NCBI GenBank assembly: GCA_046330955.1
Contig: JAXLRT010000003.1
Coordinates: 186,001 to 250,000 of the forward strand
DNA: 64,000 nucleotides
Direction: 5' to 3'
Source of the DNA: JADJPO01 sp046330955
Lineage (GTDB): Bacteria > Actinomycetota > Actinomycetes > Actinomycetales > Kineosporiaceae
Within the stretch, counting starts at the first letter, position 1, and every line of letters starts with the position of its first letter. The notes beneath the pieces were generated by a model, which saw nothing but the letters and a program-made list of their open reading frames with translations, ran no database searches and was not told where the DNA came from. Of this stretch, positions 46,601 through 54,447 are shown in pieces. The position numbers and the translations under genes were made by a program.

Positions 46601-47103
46601 CGGTCGCCGGTGGCCCAGCCCCGCACCAGGCTCGGCCGCTGGGTGGCGTAGGAGGCGAACAGGCGGGCAAGCCGTCCGGCGACCGCCAGCCGCCGGCCCG
46701 CGGCAGGCTCGTCGGCGTCGGCGCCGAGGTGGTGGGCCAGCGAGGCGCACCATGGTTCGCCGAGGTGGGTGTCGATCAGGTCCAACAGCGGCCAGACCAA
46801 CCGCTCGGGCGCCCAGGGGTCGTCGTCCGGATCGCTCGCGGAGAGTTCGGACAGCACACCCGCCGTGAGCCGCGACGGCGAATCGAACACGACGCCGGCA
46901 CAGATGCCGGCCTCACCCACCGAGGTGCCGATCGAGAGGGCACCGAGCCGGTGCGACAGCCGTTGTGCGAGCCACCGCTCGATGCCCCGGGTCGGTACCG
47001 AGATCACCTCGGGCGCGAACGCGTCGTCCCGCGGGCCGGCGAGCAGCGACGCCAACGGCCCGACGAGCGCCTCGGCCCCCTCGGCCCGGTGAATCTGCAA
47101 CAC
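43639..47103 (-). CDS. recC: Exodeoxyribonuclease V gamma subunit RecC
   Basis: A 1154-residue subunit that recognises Chi and splits the duplex. The N-terminus VLQIHRAEGAEALVGPLA is the RecC start pattern. PTRGIERWLAQRLSHRLG, FGATRLPETQLRLL, DIVVMVPDVEAIAPLI and VVCLLGLDDATFPR are family blocks. I chose the GTG at 47103 because it starts directly at the conserved N-terminus; GTG codons at 47124 and 47133 are upstream alternatives. First gene of the recCBD operon, with 4-base overlaps at both junctions. Confidence 0.94.
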   Translation of the reverse strand: MLQIHRAEGAEALVGPLASLLAGPRDDAFAPEVISVPTRGIERWLAQRLSHRLGALSIGTSVGEAGICAGVVFDSPSRLTAGVLSELSASDPDDDPWAPERLVWPLLDLIDTHLGEPWCASLAHHLGADADEPAAGRRLAVAGRLARLFASYATQRPSLVRGWATGDRHAATADAGDLAWQVELWHRLRERLATPSPAERLAEVEQRLLSDPTATTLPGRISIFGATRLPETQLRLLVALSRHRDVHLWLPHPSPALWRSANDHPRSSPRRADSPVVARHPFLASMARDSIELQQRLTTTAEAVGIDLRDVHHDAPDPGADAAPTMLAALHRALAADDPTPGRHRFDPTDRSVQVHACHGRARQVEVLREIVTGLLADDPTLHPRDIVVMVPDVEAIAPLISATFGLGGAAVDTGSPGDAVQWHPGQHIPIRLADRSLRQTNAHLALLATLLDLPASRLTASELLDLAAAPAVRHRFGFTDDDLARLRTWVIDAGIRWGEDAERRARFGLAHVLQGTWQFGLDRILTGVAIGGDEAQRYLGTALPLDDVESTDVDLAGRLAELVDRLSVVLGSFEGAHPVAAWMARLGEALDLLAGDDPDAGWQGVEARRLLVDLTATAADHEALPLRLPDVRSLLAGHLVGRPTRAGFRTGALTVCSLEPMRAVPHRVVCLLGLDDATFPRSGPRDGDDLLLRDPWIGERDRRSEDRQLFLDAVLAAREHLVVLYSGADERLGTARPPAVPVGELLDALDRTAATDDGSPVREHLTVHHPLQPVDERNFTPAALGRPGPFSRDAHAYRAAVRARDLGPPVADGAPRVLLPTPLPVRPVADDTDDGSAIDLDDLIALLEHPARWFVRTQLGVWLPGEDDEVDDHLPLQLDGLQKWKIGDRLLQACLAGVDHHQALGAENRRGVLPPRRLGRTTLEQVDATVLPIARAAREHLDGDRAGGGATDLDVAVDLPGGGRVTGTVTGVVGQSEGRVVRATFSRLGAKHRLRAWVQLLALAADGRHPVRAAVTIGRAGGRRPAAAVATLTAPSEPVALQRLGELVRLRRRALREPLPMPADVALAYARCRHGGDAEEQALAEAARAWDRWGMIDDAYHVLCWGEAAPLRVFCGAPSRDEQAWSPHDGTRLGVYARRVWDPLLAHEEVLTR

Positions 47104-47202
47104 GTGAGCGACCCTAGCCGCCACCCCCGACAACCGGACGAGGCCGGTGACCGATCAGCCCCGAGGCGCCACCATCGACCAGGTCCGACGAGGTCCGACG
47201 AG

Positions 47203-49047
47203 TCAGGGAACGCGGATTGCGATCGTCGCGGGCCGCGTCGGTGACGTGGTGACGAGCCGGGCGTTCGCCAGGCTGGTCGCCCCGGAGAACCAGACCGTCG
47301 CCCCGTCGCCGGCGTTCGCCGCCACTTTCACGCTGCCGGCCGGCAGGCCCCGGATCACTGCCGGACCATCTCCGGTGAAGACCGCGGGCCATCCCACCAG
47401 CGCCCCCGAGCGGGTGTAGGCCGCCGTCGTCCCGGACCGTGTTCCGGCACCGCTGACGTTCACCGTCACCACGGCTTCCGGCGCGAGTTCGGCGTTGAAC
47501 CGCACGGTGCTGTCGTAGCCGAAGCTGAACGCCTTGGCCTGTGCGGGATCGCTCGCCTCGCCGCTCCACTGCCAGGCGTAGGGCTGGCCCTCGGCCTGGA
47601 CGATCACCGCTTGGCGCATCGGCTCGATCCGCTGGATCCGGTACCGCCCCTGAGCATCGGTCACTGCGGCGTATTGCAGCGAGCGCCAGTCGGTGCCCGC
47701 ATAGGGCAACCAGGACGACGGCAAGCCGGCGTCCAGGCCGGTACCGACCACCGCCCCCACCACCGGACGGCCCCGCCGGTCGGTGATCCGTCCGGTCAGC
47801 ACCGCACCCTGGTGCAACCGGATGGTCCCGACCGAGGTCGTGGCACCGGATGCCACCGTGAACAGCTTGCCCGCGGACTGGTCACGCACGCCCGGGGCAT
47901 AAGCCGCCAGGTGGGTGTCGTCGCCCTCGGCCCACGCCGTGACGGCCCCGGGCCGGACACCGGCCGTCGTCCAGCGGCCGTCGGCGTCCGAGCAGTTCCG
48001 GCTGAGCCCCGGCACGACGGGACCGGACGTCCCCTCGAAGGCGTACACACAGATCCCGCTCAAGGGCTTGCCGCTGACCCAGTCGACGACCCGTCCCGTC
48101 AGCAGCCCGGCGCGGGGCATCGACACCGTCAGCCCGCTGACCTGTTGACCTGCGGTGAGCGTGAACGGCGCGCTGTGCGCCGCGGCGTAGGTGAAGGTCG
48201 GATCGGTGACCTGCAGCTGCCAACTCCCCGGGGTGACATCGGTGAGATCGAGGACGCCGTTCGCGTCGGCGCACCCGCCGCCGACCTCGAGGAAGGGGTT
48301 GGTGGTCGAGACCAGTACCCCACACGCGCCCGCCACCGGGGCGCCGGTGTCTGCGGCGGTGACGGTGGCCTGCACCGCGATCGCCGCGGGCAGGGTGTCG
48401 TCCAGGGTCACCGGTGTGTTCGCCGCGACGACGATCAGATCAGCCGACTCGGCCGAGGTCTTGCCCCGCGCGTGGAACGTGTTTCCCTCGAAGACATAGC
48501 GAACGTAGTAGTCGCCCGGCTCGACCAGCAGCGACCAGTGACCTGCCGCGTCCGTGGTGGTGGCGGCGCGTCGCGCGCCACCACCCGCCTCTTCGAAGGA
48601 GATGTCGGCACCAGCGGCCGGGGCGCCGACGTTGTCGAGCAGAGTGCCCGAGACCGGCACGAGTCGCTGCACCACGACGGACACCTCGGCGGGCGGCGTG
48701 TACGCGGTCGCCGAGTACCAGTCCACGCCCCCGGCCCAGGTCTGGGCGTAACCCGGCACCTGGCCGACCTCGAGGTAGTAGTCGGTGCCGACGGTCAGCC
48801 CGGAGTAGACCAAGGGCTCACCCTGGGACGTGCACACCTGGCCCACGAACGGGCCTTCCGGGGTGGCCACCGACGGGGATCGCCAGACGCTCAGGCAGGC
48901 CGAGGCCGGGGCAGAACCGGTGTCCTCGGCGAGCACGGTGACGGTGATGGATCCGGTCGCCGCGGAGGCCGGTGACGCCACCATCCAGGGCAGCGTCGCG
49001 GCCAGCGCGACGCCAGCGACGAGGAGAGCGCGACGGACGCGAGACAT
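47203..49047 (-). CDS. Large secreted protein of repeated beta-sandwich (carboxypeptidase-regulatory-like) domains
   Basis: A 614-residue exported protein. The signal peptide occupies residues 1-30 (ASA-A). The rest consists of about five or six beta-sandwich modules of roughly 80-90 residues. They share the pattern V-x-G-T/R-(V/L)-x-D ... A-x-V ... T-D-A-x-G-(R/H)-(W/Y), for example VSGTLLDNVGAPAAGADI with TTTDAAGHWSLL, and LTGRITDRRGRPVVGAVV with VTDAQGRYRI. These are carboxypeptidase-regulatory / CNA-B-like folds that often carry adhesins. No LPXTG sorting signal or catalytic domain is seen. ATG at 49047. Probably released or loosely wall-associated. Confidence 0.78.
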   Translation of the reverse strand: MSRVRRALLVAGVALAATLPWMVASPASAATGSITVTVLAEDTGSAPASACLSVWRSPSVATPEGPFVGQVCTSQGEPLVYSGLTVGTDYYLEVGQVPGYAQTWAGGVDWYSATAYTPPAEVSVVVQRLVPVSGTLLDNVGAPAAGADISFEEAGGGARRAATTTDAAGHWSLLVEPGDYYVRYVFEGNTFHARGKTSAESADLIVVAANTPVTLDDTLPAAIAVQATVTAADTGAPVAGACGVLVSTTNPFLEVGGGCADANGVLDLTDVTPGSWQLQVTDPTFTYAAAHSAPFTLTAGQQVSGLTVSMPRAGLLTGRVVDWVSGKPLSGICVYAFEGTSGPVVPGLSRNCSDADGRWTTAGVRPGAVTAWAEGDDTHLAAYAPGVRDQSAGKLFTVASGATTSVGTIRLHQGAVLTGRITDRRGRPVVGAVVGTGLDAGLPSSWLPYAGTDWRSLQYAAVTDAQGRYRIQRIEPMRQAVIVQAEGQPYAWQWSGEASDPAQAKAFSFGYDSTVRFNAELAPEAVVTVNVSGAGTRSGTTAAYTRSGALVGWPAVFTGDGPAVIRGLPAGSVKVAANAGDGATVWFSGATSLANARLVTTSPTRPATIAIRVP

Positions 49048-49114
49048 GGATCCTCCGTGCGGGCTGGGCGATCACGATGCGCGGACTGTACGCCCCACAG
49101 AGACGACCTTTGGG

Positions 49115-49321
49115 TCACATTCCGACAGTTTCACCCGCCAGCAGCTCGTCGACACCGACCGCCAGCACGTCGTCCAGGCGCTCGAGCAGCTCGTCCCCCT
49201 GCCCGGACACGATGGTCGGCAGCCGAGCCGAGACCGCCCGCGGGAAGAACGCGTCCTGGGTGTTGTCGGTCCGTCGCGCGCCGCGATCCGCCTCGGCGAG
49301 GAGTCGGCGAGGAGTGGTCAT
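49115..49321 (-). CDS. Possible small protein, unknown function
   Basis: A 68-residue ORF starting at ATG 49321, rich in charged residues, with no membrane segment. The C-terminal half (DELLERLDDVLAVGVDELLAGE) looks like an amphipathic helix pair. Third codon positions are mostly G or C as in real genes nearby, which is the main support. It is divergent from the DUF4178 gene with only 32 bases between starts, which leaves little room for promoters. It could be non-coding; no family recognised. Confidence 0.35.
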   Translation of the reverse strand: MTTPRRLLAEADRGARRTDNTQDAFFPRAVSARLPTIVSGQGDELLERLDDVLAVGVDELLAGETVGM

Positions 49322-49353
49322 ACTTGCCTTCGTCGATGGGAGGCGGAGGACCG

Positions 49354-49974
49354 GTGAACGATCTGCGCTGTACCAGTTGTGGGGGCTCACTCCAGGTGGC
49401 GAACCGGTTCATCCGCGTGGTGGTCTGCCCCTACTGCTCGTCGAACTACCTGGTGAGCGGCTCGGACACGCTCGACCCGAGCGGGGCCAGCGCCTCGTTG
49501 GCCGATCAACCCTCGCGGCTCGCGGTGGGGGCGCGAGGCACGCTCCGCGGCCGGGAGTTCACCGTGCTCGGCCGTGCCCGCTACCGCTACGACGCCGGCT
49601 TCTGGGACGAGTGGCAGGTGGGCTGGACGGACGGCGCCCCACCGGACTGGCTGGAGGAGGACGAGGGCTACTGGACCCTGTTCCGCCGCGAGCGCCTGCG
49701 CGGCGCCGTCCCGCCACCGGACGCCGTCCAGGTCGGTGCGAGCGTGCCGGTGAACAGCTCGACCCTCTTCGTCACCGAGAAGCGCCGCGGTCGGCTGGCC
49801 GGCACCGAGGGCCAGTTCGCCTCGACGCTGCCGCTGCGGGAGGAGTTCGTCTACGTCCAGGGAGGTGCCGATGGGCGAGCGATGTGCCTGACCTACTGGG
49901 CCGACGAGATCGAGCTGTCGGTCGGTGAGGACGTCGGCCACGACGAACTGGCCCTCGCCGGGGAGCAGCGGTGA
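49354..49974 (+). CDS. DUF4178 protein with N-terminal zinc ribbon (first copy)
   Basis: A 206-residue soluble protein. A CxxC pair in RCTSCGGSL and a second in VVCPYCSSNY make a zinc ribbon at residues 5-28. The DUF4178 beta-rich domain follows: GTLRGREFTVLGRARYRYD, FWDEWQVGWTDG, DWLEEDEGYWTLFRRERL, and MCLTYWADEIELSVGE at the end. A GGAGGCGGAGGA ribosome site selects the GTG at 49354 over an ATG at 49336. It opens a tight cluster with a second DUF4178 gene, a small membrane peptide and a spermidine-synthase-like gene. Biochemical role unknown. Confidence 0.82.
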   Translation: MNDLRCTSCGGSLQVANRFIRVVVCPYCSSNYLVSGSDTLDPSGASASLADQPSRLAVGARGTLRGREFTVLGRARYRYDAGFWDEWQVGWTDGAPPDWLEEDEGYWTLFRRERLRGAVPPPDAVQVGASVPVNSSTLFVTEKRRGRLAGTEGQFASTLPLREEFVYVQGGADGRAMCLTYWADEIELSVGEDVGHDELALAGEQR

Positions 49975-49999
49975 TCACGGTGAGCGTCCGGGTGAGGAC

Positions 50000-51250
50000 A
50001 TGACGACCACCGCCGGTCCTGGCGCCGGGCAGCCGGCGCTGCGCCGGCTCGACTGCCCCCGGTGCGGGGCCTCGGTGCCCCAGTTCACCCCCGACGCCCA
50101 GGTGATCGTGTGCCGTTCCTGCCACGCCAACCTGACCGAGGGCATCGACGGACTGCGCTGGACGACGGGCGCCCGGCTACCCCGGTCGCGCCTGCCGGTG
50201 CATCTCGGTCAGCAGATCATCCTGGACGGCGCCCCGATGCTCGTGCTCGGCCGGGTCCGCTATCAGGGCTGGGAGCTGGGCGAACCGGACGAGCGCTGGA
50301 CCTGGGACGAGTGGCTGCTGGCCGCCCCCGACGGCCGGATGCCGTGGCTGGTGCACGACGAGCACGGCGTGTCCCTGTTCACCCGGGCCCGGTTGAACGC
50401 GCCGTTCGATCCGGCCCACGATTCCCAGATCGCCGTGGGGACCGGCCGGCTCTTCAGGGTGACCGCCTCGTACACCACCCAGGTCGTGGGCGTCGAGGGC
50501 GAACTCACCTCGCGGGTCGCCGCCGGCGACCGTCTGACCACGGTCGAGGGCCGCCGCGCTGATCGCTGGTGCAGCGTGCAGCAGAGCGAGTCCGAGCTCG
50601 AGTGTTACGAGGGACGCCGGCTCACCCCTGACGAGGTCACCCGGGCGCTGGGCAGCCACGCCACGGCGGTGCTGCGCCCGGCCCGTCCCCCGCTCGCCGT
50701 GGTGGGCGGGGTGCTCACGCTGTTCGCCCTGCTCGGCCTGCTGCTCGCCGCAGCGGCCGCCGGACTGGGCAAGGGAACGGTGTTGGTGTCGCGCCAGCTC
50801 ACGCTGCGGCCCGGGGTACCGCTACCGATATCGGTCGGCCTGGAGCACCCGGGCCGACCGGTGCGCCTCGAGACGCGGCTGCTCGACCGCATGTCGGTGA
50901 ACACGTTCAACGACCTCGAAGTCACGGTGACCTCCCCCGACGGCAGCGACACCGTGGTGGCCCTGCCGGAGTTCTGGCACGAGAACGGCAGCGACGACGA
51001 GGGCTACTGGGAGGAGCAGCAGGACGCCGTCAGCAGCACCTTCGTACCCACCCAGCGGGGCGCCCACACGATCGAGCTGGAGCTGGACCCCGAGGGCGAT
51101 CTGAAGGCGGCTCGACTCGAGCTGGTCGTGCGCGACCGCTACGTCTGGCCCATGCCCCTGCTGGTCTTCGCCGGGGTGGCCGGGGCGATCGGGCTCGTCC
51201 TGCTCTATCTCGCCGCGAAGGCGGCCGGCTGGCTCCCCGAGGAGGACTGA
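50000..51250 (+). CDS. DUF4178 membrane protein with zinc ribbon (second copy)
   Basis: A 416-residue protein. A zinc ribbon (DCPRCGAS ... VIVCRSCHANL) lies at about 17-45. The DUF4178 domain (QIILDGAPMLVLGRVRYQG, WTWDEWLLAAPDGRMPWLV) spans about 65-230 and shares its layout with the first copy. A membrane helix at about 235-260 (VVGGVLTLFALLGLLLAAA) is followed by a roughly 120-residue beta domain probably outside the cell. A final helix (LLVFAGVAGAIGLVLLYLAA) comes near the C-terminus. ATG at 50000, 25 bases past the first copy. The stop shares one base with the next start (TGATG). Confidence 0.82.
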   Translation: MTTTAGPGAGQPALRRLDCPRCGASVPQFTPDAQVIVCRSCHANLTEGIDGLRWTTGARLPRSRLPVHLGQQIILDGAPMLVLGRVRYQGWELGEPDERWTWDEWLLAAPDGRMPWLVHDEHGVSLFTRARLNAPFDPAHDSQIAVGTGRLFRVTASYTTQVVGVEGELTSRVAAGDRLTTVEGRRADRWCSVQQSESELECYEGRRLTPDEVTRALGSHATAVLRPARPPLAVVGGVLTLFALLGLLLAAAAAGLGKGTVLVSRQLTLRPGVPLPISVGLEHPGRPVRLETRLLDRMSVNTFNDLEVTVTSPDGSDTVVALPEFWHENGSDDEGYWEEQQDAVSSTFVPTQRGAHTIELELDPEGDLKAARLELVVRDRYVWPMPLLVFAGVAGAIGLVLLYLAAKAAGWLPEED

Positions 51251-51429
51251 TGCGCCGCTCCGTGATCATCGCCGTCGTCGCCGGCCTGCTGGGACTGACC
51301 GGCGCCGGGTACGTCAGTTACACCGGAACAGGTTTGGTGCACTCGGGCAAGGCCGGCGAGGAATCCTCGCGGACCGGCAGTGTCAGCGGCCCGGGGGTGA
51401 TGGGTGGCGGTCCCAACAGCGGCAAGTGA
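51250..51429 (+). CDS. 59-residue single-helix membrane peptide in the DUF4178 cluster
   Basis: Starts MRRSVIIAVVAGLLGLTGAG: two arginines, then one hydrophobic helix (or uncleaved signal) at about 4-20. The remaining 39 residues are Gly/Ser-rich and polar, ending GGGPNSGK. The ATG overlaps the preceding stop by one base, and the next gene's GTG start lies inside it, so it is translated as part of the chain. The position between a DUF4178 protein and the synthase suggests a small membrane partner. No homologue recognised. Confidence 0.65.
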   Translation: MRRSVIIAVVAGLLGLTGAGYVSYTGTGLVHSGKAGEESSRTGSVSGPGVMGGGPNSGK

Positions 51430-52975
51430 GACCGACGGCGAGACCACCCGTCCGGTCGGCCGGCGTCAGCGCGCCGTCCTGCTGTTCTCCGTGATGATCA
51501 TCTCGATCTGTGCCCTGATCTACGAACTCGTGGTGGGCACGCTGTCGAGCTACCTGCTCGGCGACAGCGTGACGCAGTTCTCGGTGACCATCGGTCTGTT
51601 CCTGTTCGCGATGGGTCTGGGCGCCTCGCTCTCGCGTCGGATCCTGCGGGCGGAGCTGCACGCGTTCATCGTGGTCGAGATCCTCACCGGGGTGTTCGGC
51701 GGGTGTGCCGCCGCCGCCCTGTACGCCACCTATGCCCTCGAACCCGCCTTCTACCAGCCCGCCATGATCGTGCTGGTGCTGGCCATCGGCACCTGCATCG
51801 GGCTGGAGATCCCGCTGCTCACCCGGATCGTCGCCGATCGGGCCGATCTGGCCACCGCGCTGGCCGACGTCCTGACCATCGACTACGTCGGCGCCCTGCT
51901 GGGATCGCTGGCCTTCCCGCTGATCCTGCTGCCCTTGCTCGGGGTCAACCAGACCGGCTTCGTCACCGGCCTGTTCAACATCCTGGTGGCGGCCGTCGTG
52001 GTGCACACCTTCCGGGACCGGCTCCCCCGCACCGCCCGGCGAGGGCTCTGGACGGCGGCAGCGCTCGCCGCCACGCTGATGATCACCGGCGCGGCGGCGT
52101 CCACCTGGTGGGTCGACACCTTCGAGCAGCGGATGTACGACGACCTGATCGTCTGGCGCAAGCAGAGCGCCTACCAGCGGCTGGTGATCACTCGGCAGCA
52201 ACAGGACGTGCGGCTGTTCCTCGACGGCAACCTGCAGTTCAGCAGCCGCGACGAGTACCGCTATCACGAGGTGCTGGTGCACCCGGTGATGGCCGCGGCG
52301 CACTCGCACGCGCGGGTGCTGATCCTGGGCGGGGGTGATGGCCTGGCGGTGCGCGAGGTGCTGAAGTACCCCGACGTCGAGCAGGTCACCCTGGTCGATC
52401 TCGACCCGGCGATGACCGACATGGCCCGCGGCTATGCCCCGGTGCGCCGATTGAACGGGGACTCCCTCGCCGATCCGCGGGTGCGCATCGTCCACCAGGA
52501 TGCGTTCACGTTCGCACAGCGCGACGGCGGGTTCTACTCGGTGATCATCGCCGATCTGCCCGACCCCAATACGGAGGCCCTGAGCAAGCTCTACAGCCGC
52601 CAGTTCTACACGTTCCTGCGATACCGGCTCGAGCCGGACGGCGCCTTCGTCACCCAGGCCACCTCGCCCTACTTCGTGCGGACCGCGTTCTGGATGATCG
52701 AGCACACCGTGGCCGATGCCGGCTGGCTGGCGAAGCCGTTGCGGGTGCAGGTTCCCTCGTTCGGCGAGTGGGGTTTCGTGCTGGCCTCCGTCGGCCACCC
52801 GCCGGTGGTGAGACCGTTGCCGACCGAGATCCCGCGGCGGTTCCTCACCCCCGAGGTGCTGGCGTCCACGACCGTGTTCGACCCGGACATCGCCGAGGTG
52901 CCGACCGGCGTGAACACCCTCGATCGGCCGCTACTGAACCGGGCCTACCAGCAGGGCTGGCAGAACTGGGACTGA
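51404..52975 (+). CDS. Membrane-embedded spermidine-synthase-like protein
   Basis: A 523-residue protein with two parts. The N-terminal 220 residues hold about seven membrane helices (MIISICALIYELVVGTLSS, VTIGLFLFAMGLGASL, AMIVLVLAIGTCIGLEIPLL and others). The C-terminal 290 residues form a polyamine-synthase-type aminopropyltransferase fold. FLDGNLQFSSRDEYRYHEVLVHPVM, LILGGGDGLAVREVLKY, VTLVDLDPAMTDMA and IIADLPDPNTEALSKLYS follow the spermidine synthase pattern, with the acidic substrate residues kept. The GTG at 51404 lies within the preceding small gene, so it is probably translationally coupled. The true substrate may not be putrescine in such membrane forms. Confidence 0.85.
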   Translation: MAVPTAASETDGETTRPVGRRQRAVLLFSVMIISICALIYELVVGTLSSYLLGDSVTQFSVTIGLFLFAMGLGASLSRRILRAELHAFIVVEILTGVFGGCAAAALYATYALEPAFYQPAMIVLVLAIGTCIGLEIPLLTRIVADRADLATALADVLTIDYVGALLGSLAFPLILLPLLGVNQTGFVTGLFNILVAAVVVHTFRDRLPRTARRGLWTAAALAATLMITGAAASTWWVDTFEQRMYDDLIVWRKQSAYQRLVITRQQQDVRLFLDGNLQFSSRDEYRYHEVLVHPVMAAAHSHARVLILGGGDGLAVREVLKYPDVEQVTLVDLDPAMTDMARGYAPVRRLNGDSLADPRVRIVHQDAFTFAQRDGGFYSVIIADLPDPNTEALSKLYSRQFYTFLRYRLEPDGAFVTQATSPYFVRTAFWMIEHTVADAGWLAKPLRVQVPSFGEWGFVLASVGHPPVVRPLPTEIPRRFLTPEVLASTTVFDPDIAEVPTGVNTLDRPLLNRAYQQGWQNWD

Positions 52976-52995
52976 CCGACCCGAAGGCGCCCCGT

Positions 52996-53170
52996 CCATG
53001 ATCACGACCAGGGGGTCGTCCACCCCGGGTAGGTGGGGGCGAACTGCCCTGTGGCGGTGATCAGGTGGGACGACATGGTGCCGTCCGCGCCGATCCCACG
53101 TTCATGATCACATCGAGGGGGCGTTCTGCCGCCACCGGCTGAGTGCGGACTGCCCCCTGCGGGTGATCAC
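52996..53170. repeat. Two tandem intergenic elements bounded by CATGATCAC and GTGATCA
   Basis: Unit 1 runs from CCATGATCAC (52996) to GGTGATCA (about 53058). Unit 2 runs from CATGATCAC (53103) to GGTGATCAC (about 53170). Both have an internal GCGAACTGCCC or GCGGACTGCCC block near the right end and a G-run near the left. They fill the 230 bp gap between the convergent synthase and DUF350 genes. The left boundary recurs at 24017 and 58767, so this seems a dispersed element. Confidence 0.55.
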
Positions 53171-53205
53171 GCCCGGGGAGGTGACCAGACCAGCACGAAC
53201 GCGCC

Positions 53206-53664
53206 TCAGATCAGCTGAAAGACCACGGCCACGAACGGGGTGACCGCCAGGCCGCCGAAGAAGAAGGTCAAGGCGGCGTTCTGTTCCTGCACGAGTTCGC
53301 GCCGGATGTAACCGCGCAGCCCCTCACCCTGGCGCGGCAGCAGCAGCCGGTGTGCGAGCAGCAGGGCGAGCAGGGTGTACGCCGCCGCGACCACCAGACC
53401 GCCGGCGAGCCAGGCCAGGGTCTCGGCCAGGCTCGGGTCCGGGGTGAACCCGGCCGAGGCCATCGGGCTGATGAACAACGACGCGGTCAGCGCGATGACG
53501 AAGAAGGCGGCACCCACCGCCGGGTTCTGGATCTCGACCAGTTCGTGGGCGAGCGCTCGCGGACGCACCCCGATCAGGGCCATCAGACCGATGGCGACGC
53601 CCTGCGAGATGAGCGTGGCCATCGTGGCCCAGACCACGGCAGAGAGGATGAGTTCACCCGACAT
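53206..53664 (-). CDS. DUF350 membrane protein
   Basis: A 152-residue membrane protein made of two similar halves, each with two helices. The halves share the motif E-x-Q-N-x-A followed by a hydrophobic helix: EIQNPAVGAAFFVIALTASLFI and EQNAALTFFFGGLAVTPFVAVVF (each shown is one motif plus helix). This duplicated layout is the DUF350 pattern. ATG at 53664. Convergent with the spermidine-synthase-like gene and 38 bases downstream of the DUF2617 gene on the same strand. DUF350 genes often accompany DUF4178 and membrane polyamine-synthase genes (recalled); function unknown. Confidence 0.8.
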   Translation of the reverse strand: MSGELILSAVVWATMATLISQGVAIGLMALIGVRPRALAHELVEIQNPAVGAAFFVIALTASLFISPMASAGFTPDPSLAETLAWLAGGLVVAAAYTLLALLLAHRLLLPRQGEGLRGYIRRELVQEQNAALTFFFGGLAVTPFVAVVFQLI

Positions 53665-53702
53665 CGTCGATCACGCTCACAGCCTCCTCCACCGGTCCTC
53701 GG

Positions 53703-54371
53703 TCAGGGCCGAGCGTAGTGGCGCCGGCCGGATTCGGACGCCGCGCCGCCGGAGCGCGCCGACCATCGGTCGTCTCCGCCGGTCAGCTCGAGCACCGAGC
53801 GCGAAGTGACCCGCCAGATGCCGTCGACCCGCGGGTAGGTGTGCAGCGTCGTCCAGGTCAGCTGGTGCATGCCCGGCACCCAGACGATCCGGGTGATCGG
53901 CACCTGCCCGTGCACGGGCGGGAAGGCGACCTCGAGCCGGCCGGAACCCATCCGGGGGTCGTCGGGCTCGGCCTGCCCGGACGAGGGAGGGATCACGCGA
54001 ACCACCACCCGGTAGGTGCCCGGCTCACCCGCGGCAGGCGTCACGACGGCGTGGTGGTCGCGCAGGTCACCGAAGGCATGGGCGTGCAGCACGTCGGGGG
54101 CCCCGGCTGCGCTCGTCGGGAGCGGTTGGCAGGACAGGGTCTCGTGAAACCAGGGGTGGCCGTCGACCTCGAGCTGCACCAGGTGACTGGCGCTGATCAC
54201 CTGGAACCGCGCCCTGATCCCGGCGTGAGTCACCACCGCCTCGTCCAGCACCGTGGGCATCGGCCGGGGTGTGCCGCTGCCGACGGCCAGCACCAGGTCG
54301 GCCGGCTCCTGGACCACGGCAGGCATCACCTTCGACGGCTGCTCGGCGCTGCGGCGCTGCTCGTACCCCAC
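53703..54371 (-). CDS. DUF2617-like protein
   Basis: A 222-residue soluble protein. Two stretches resemble actinobacterial DUF2617 proteins as I remember them. One is FQVISASHLVQLEVDGHPWF with ETLSCQPLP. The other is the C-terminal HQLTWTTLHTYPRVDGIWR, where a W-x-x-x-H-x-Y-P pattern is typical. The N-terminal 30 residues and a central stretch are longer than in that family. GTG at 54371. It precedes DUF350 on the same strand, likely co-transcribed, which supports membership of the DUF4178/polyamine-synthase cluster. The assignment is by pattern only. Confidence 0.6.
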   Translation of the reverse strand: MGYEQRRSAEQPSKVMPAVVQEPADLVLAVGSGTPRPMPTVLDEAVVTHAGIRARFQVISASHLVQLEVDGHPWFHETLSCQPLPTSAAGAPDVLHAHAFGDLRDHHAVVTPAAGEPGTYRVVVRVIPPSSGQAEPDDPRMGSGRLEVAFPPVHGQVPITRIVWVPGMHQLTWTTLHTYPRVDGIWRVTSRSVLELTGGDDRWSARSGGAASESGRRHYARP

Positions 54372-54447
54372 GGGGCGACCCTAGCGGCGGCCGGCGGCCG
54401 CATCGGACAGAGTGAGAGCAAGACCGAGTAGGATTCCTCCATGCGTG

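Noticed and set aside
47166..47202. Direct repeat AGGTCCGACG twice downstream of the large secreted protein gene
   Set aside because: Only two short copies, no symmetry and no clear role; likely chance in GC-rich DNA.
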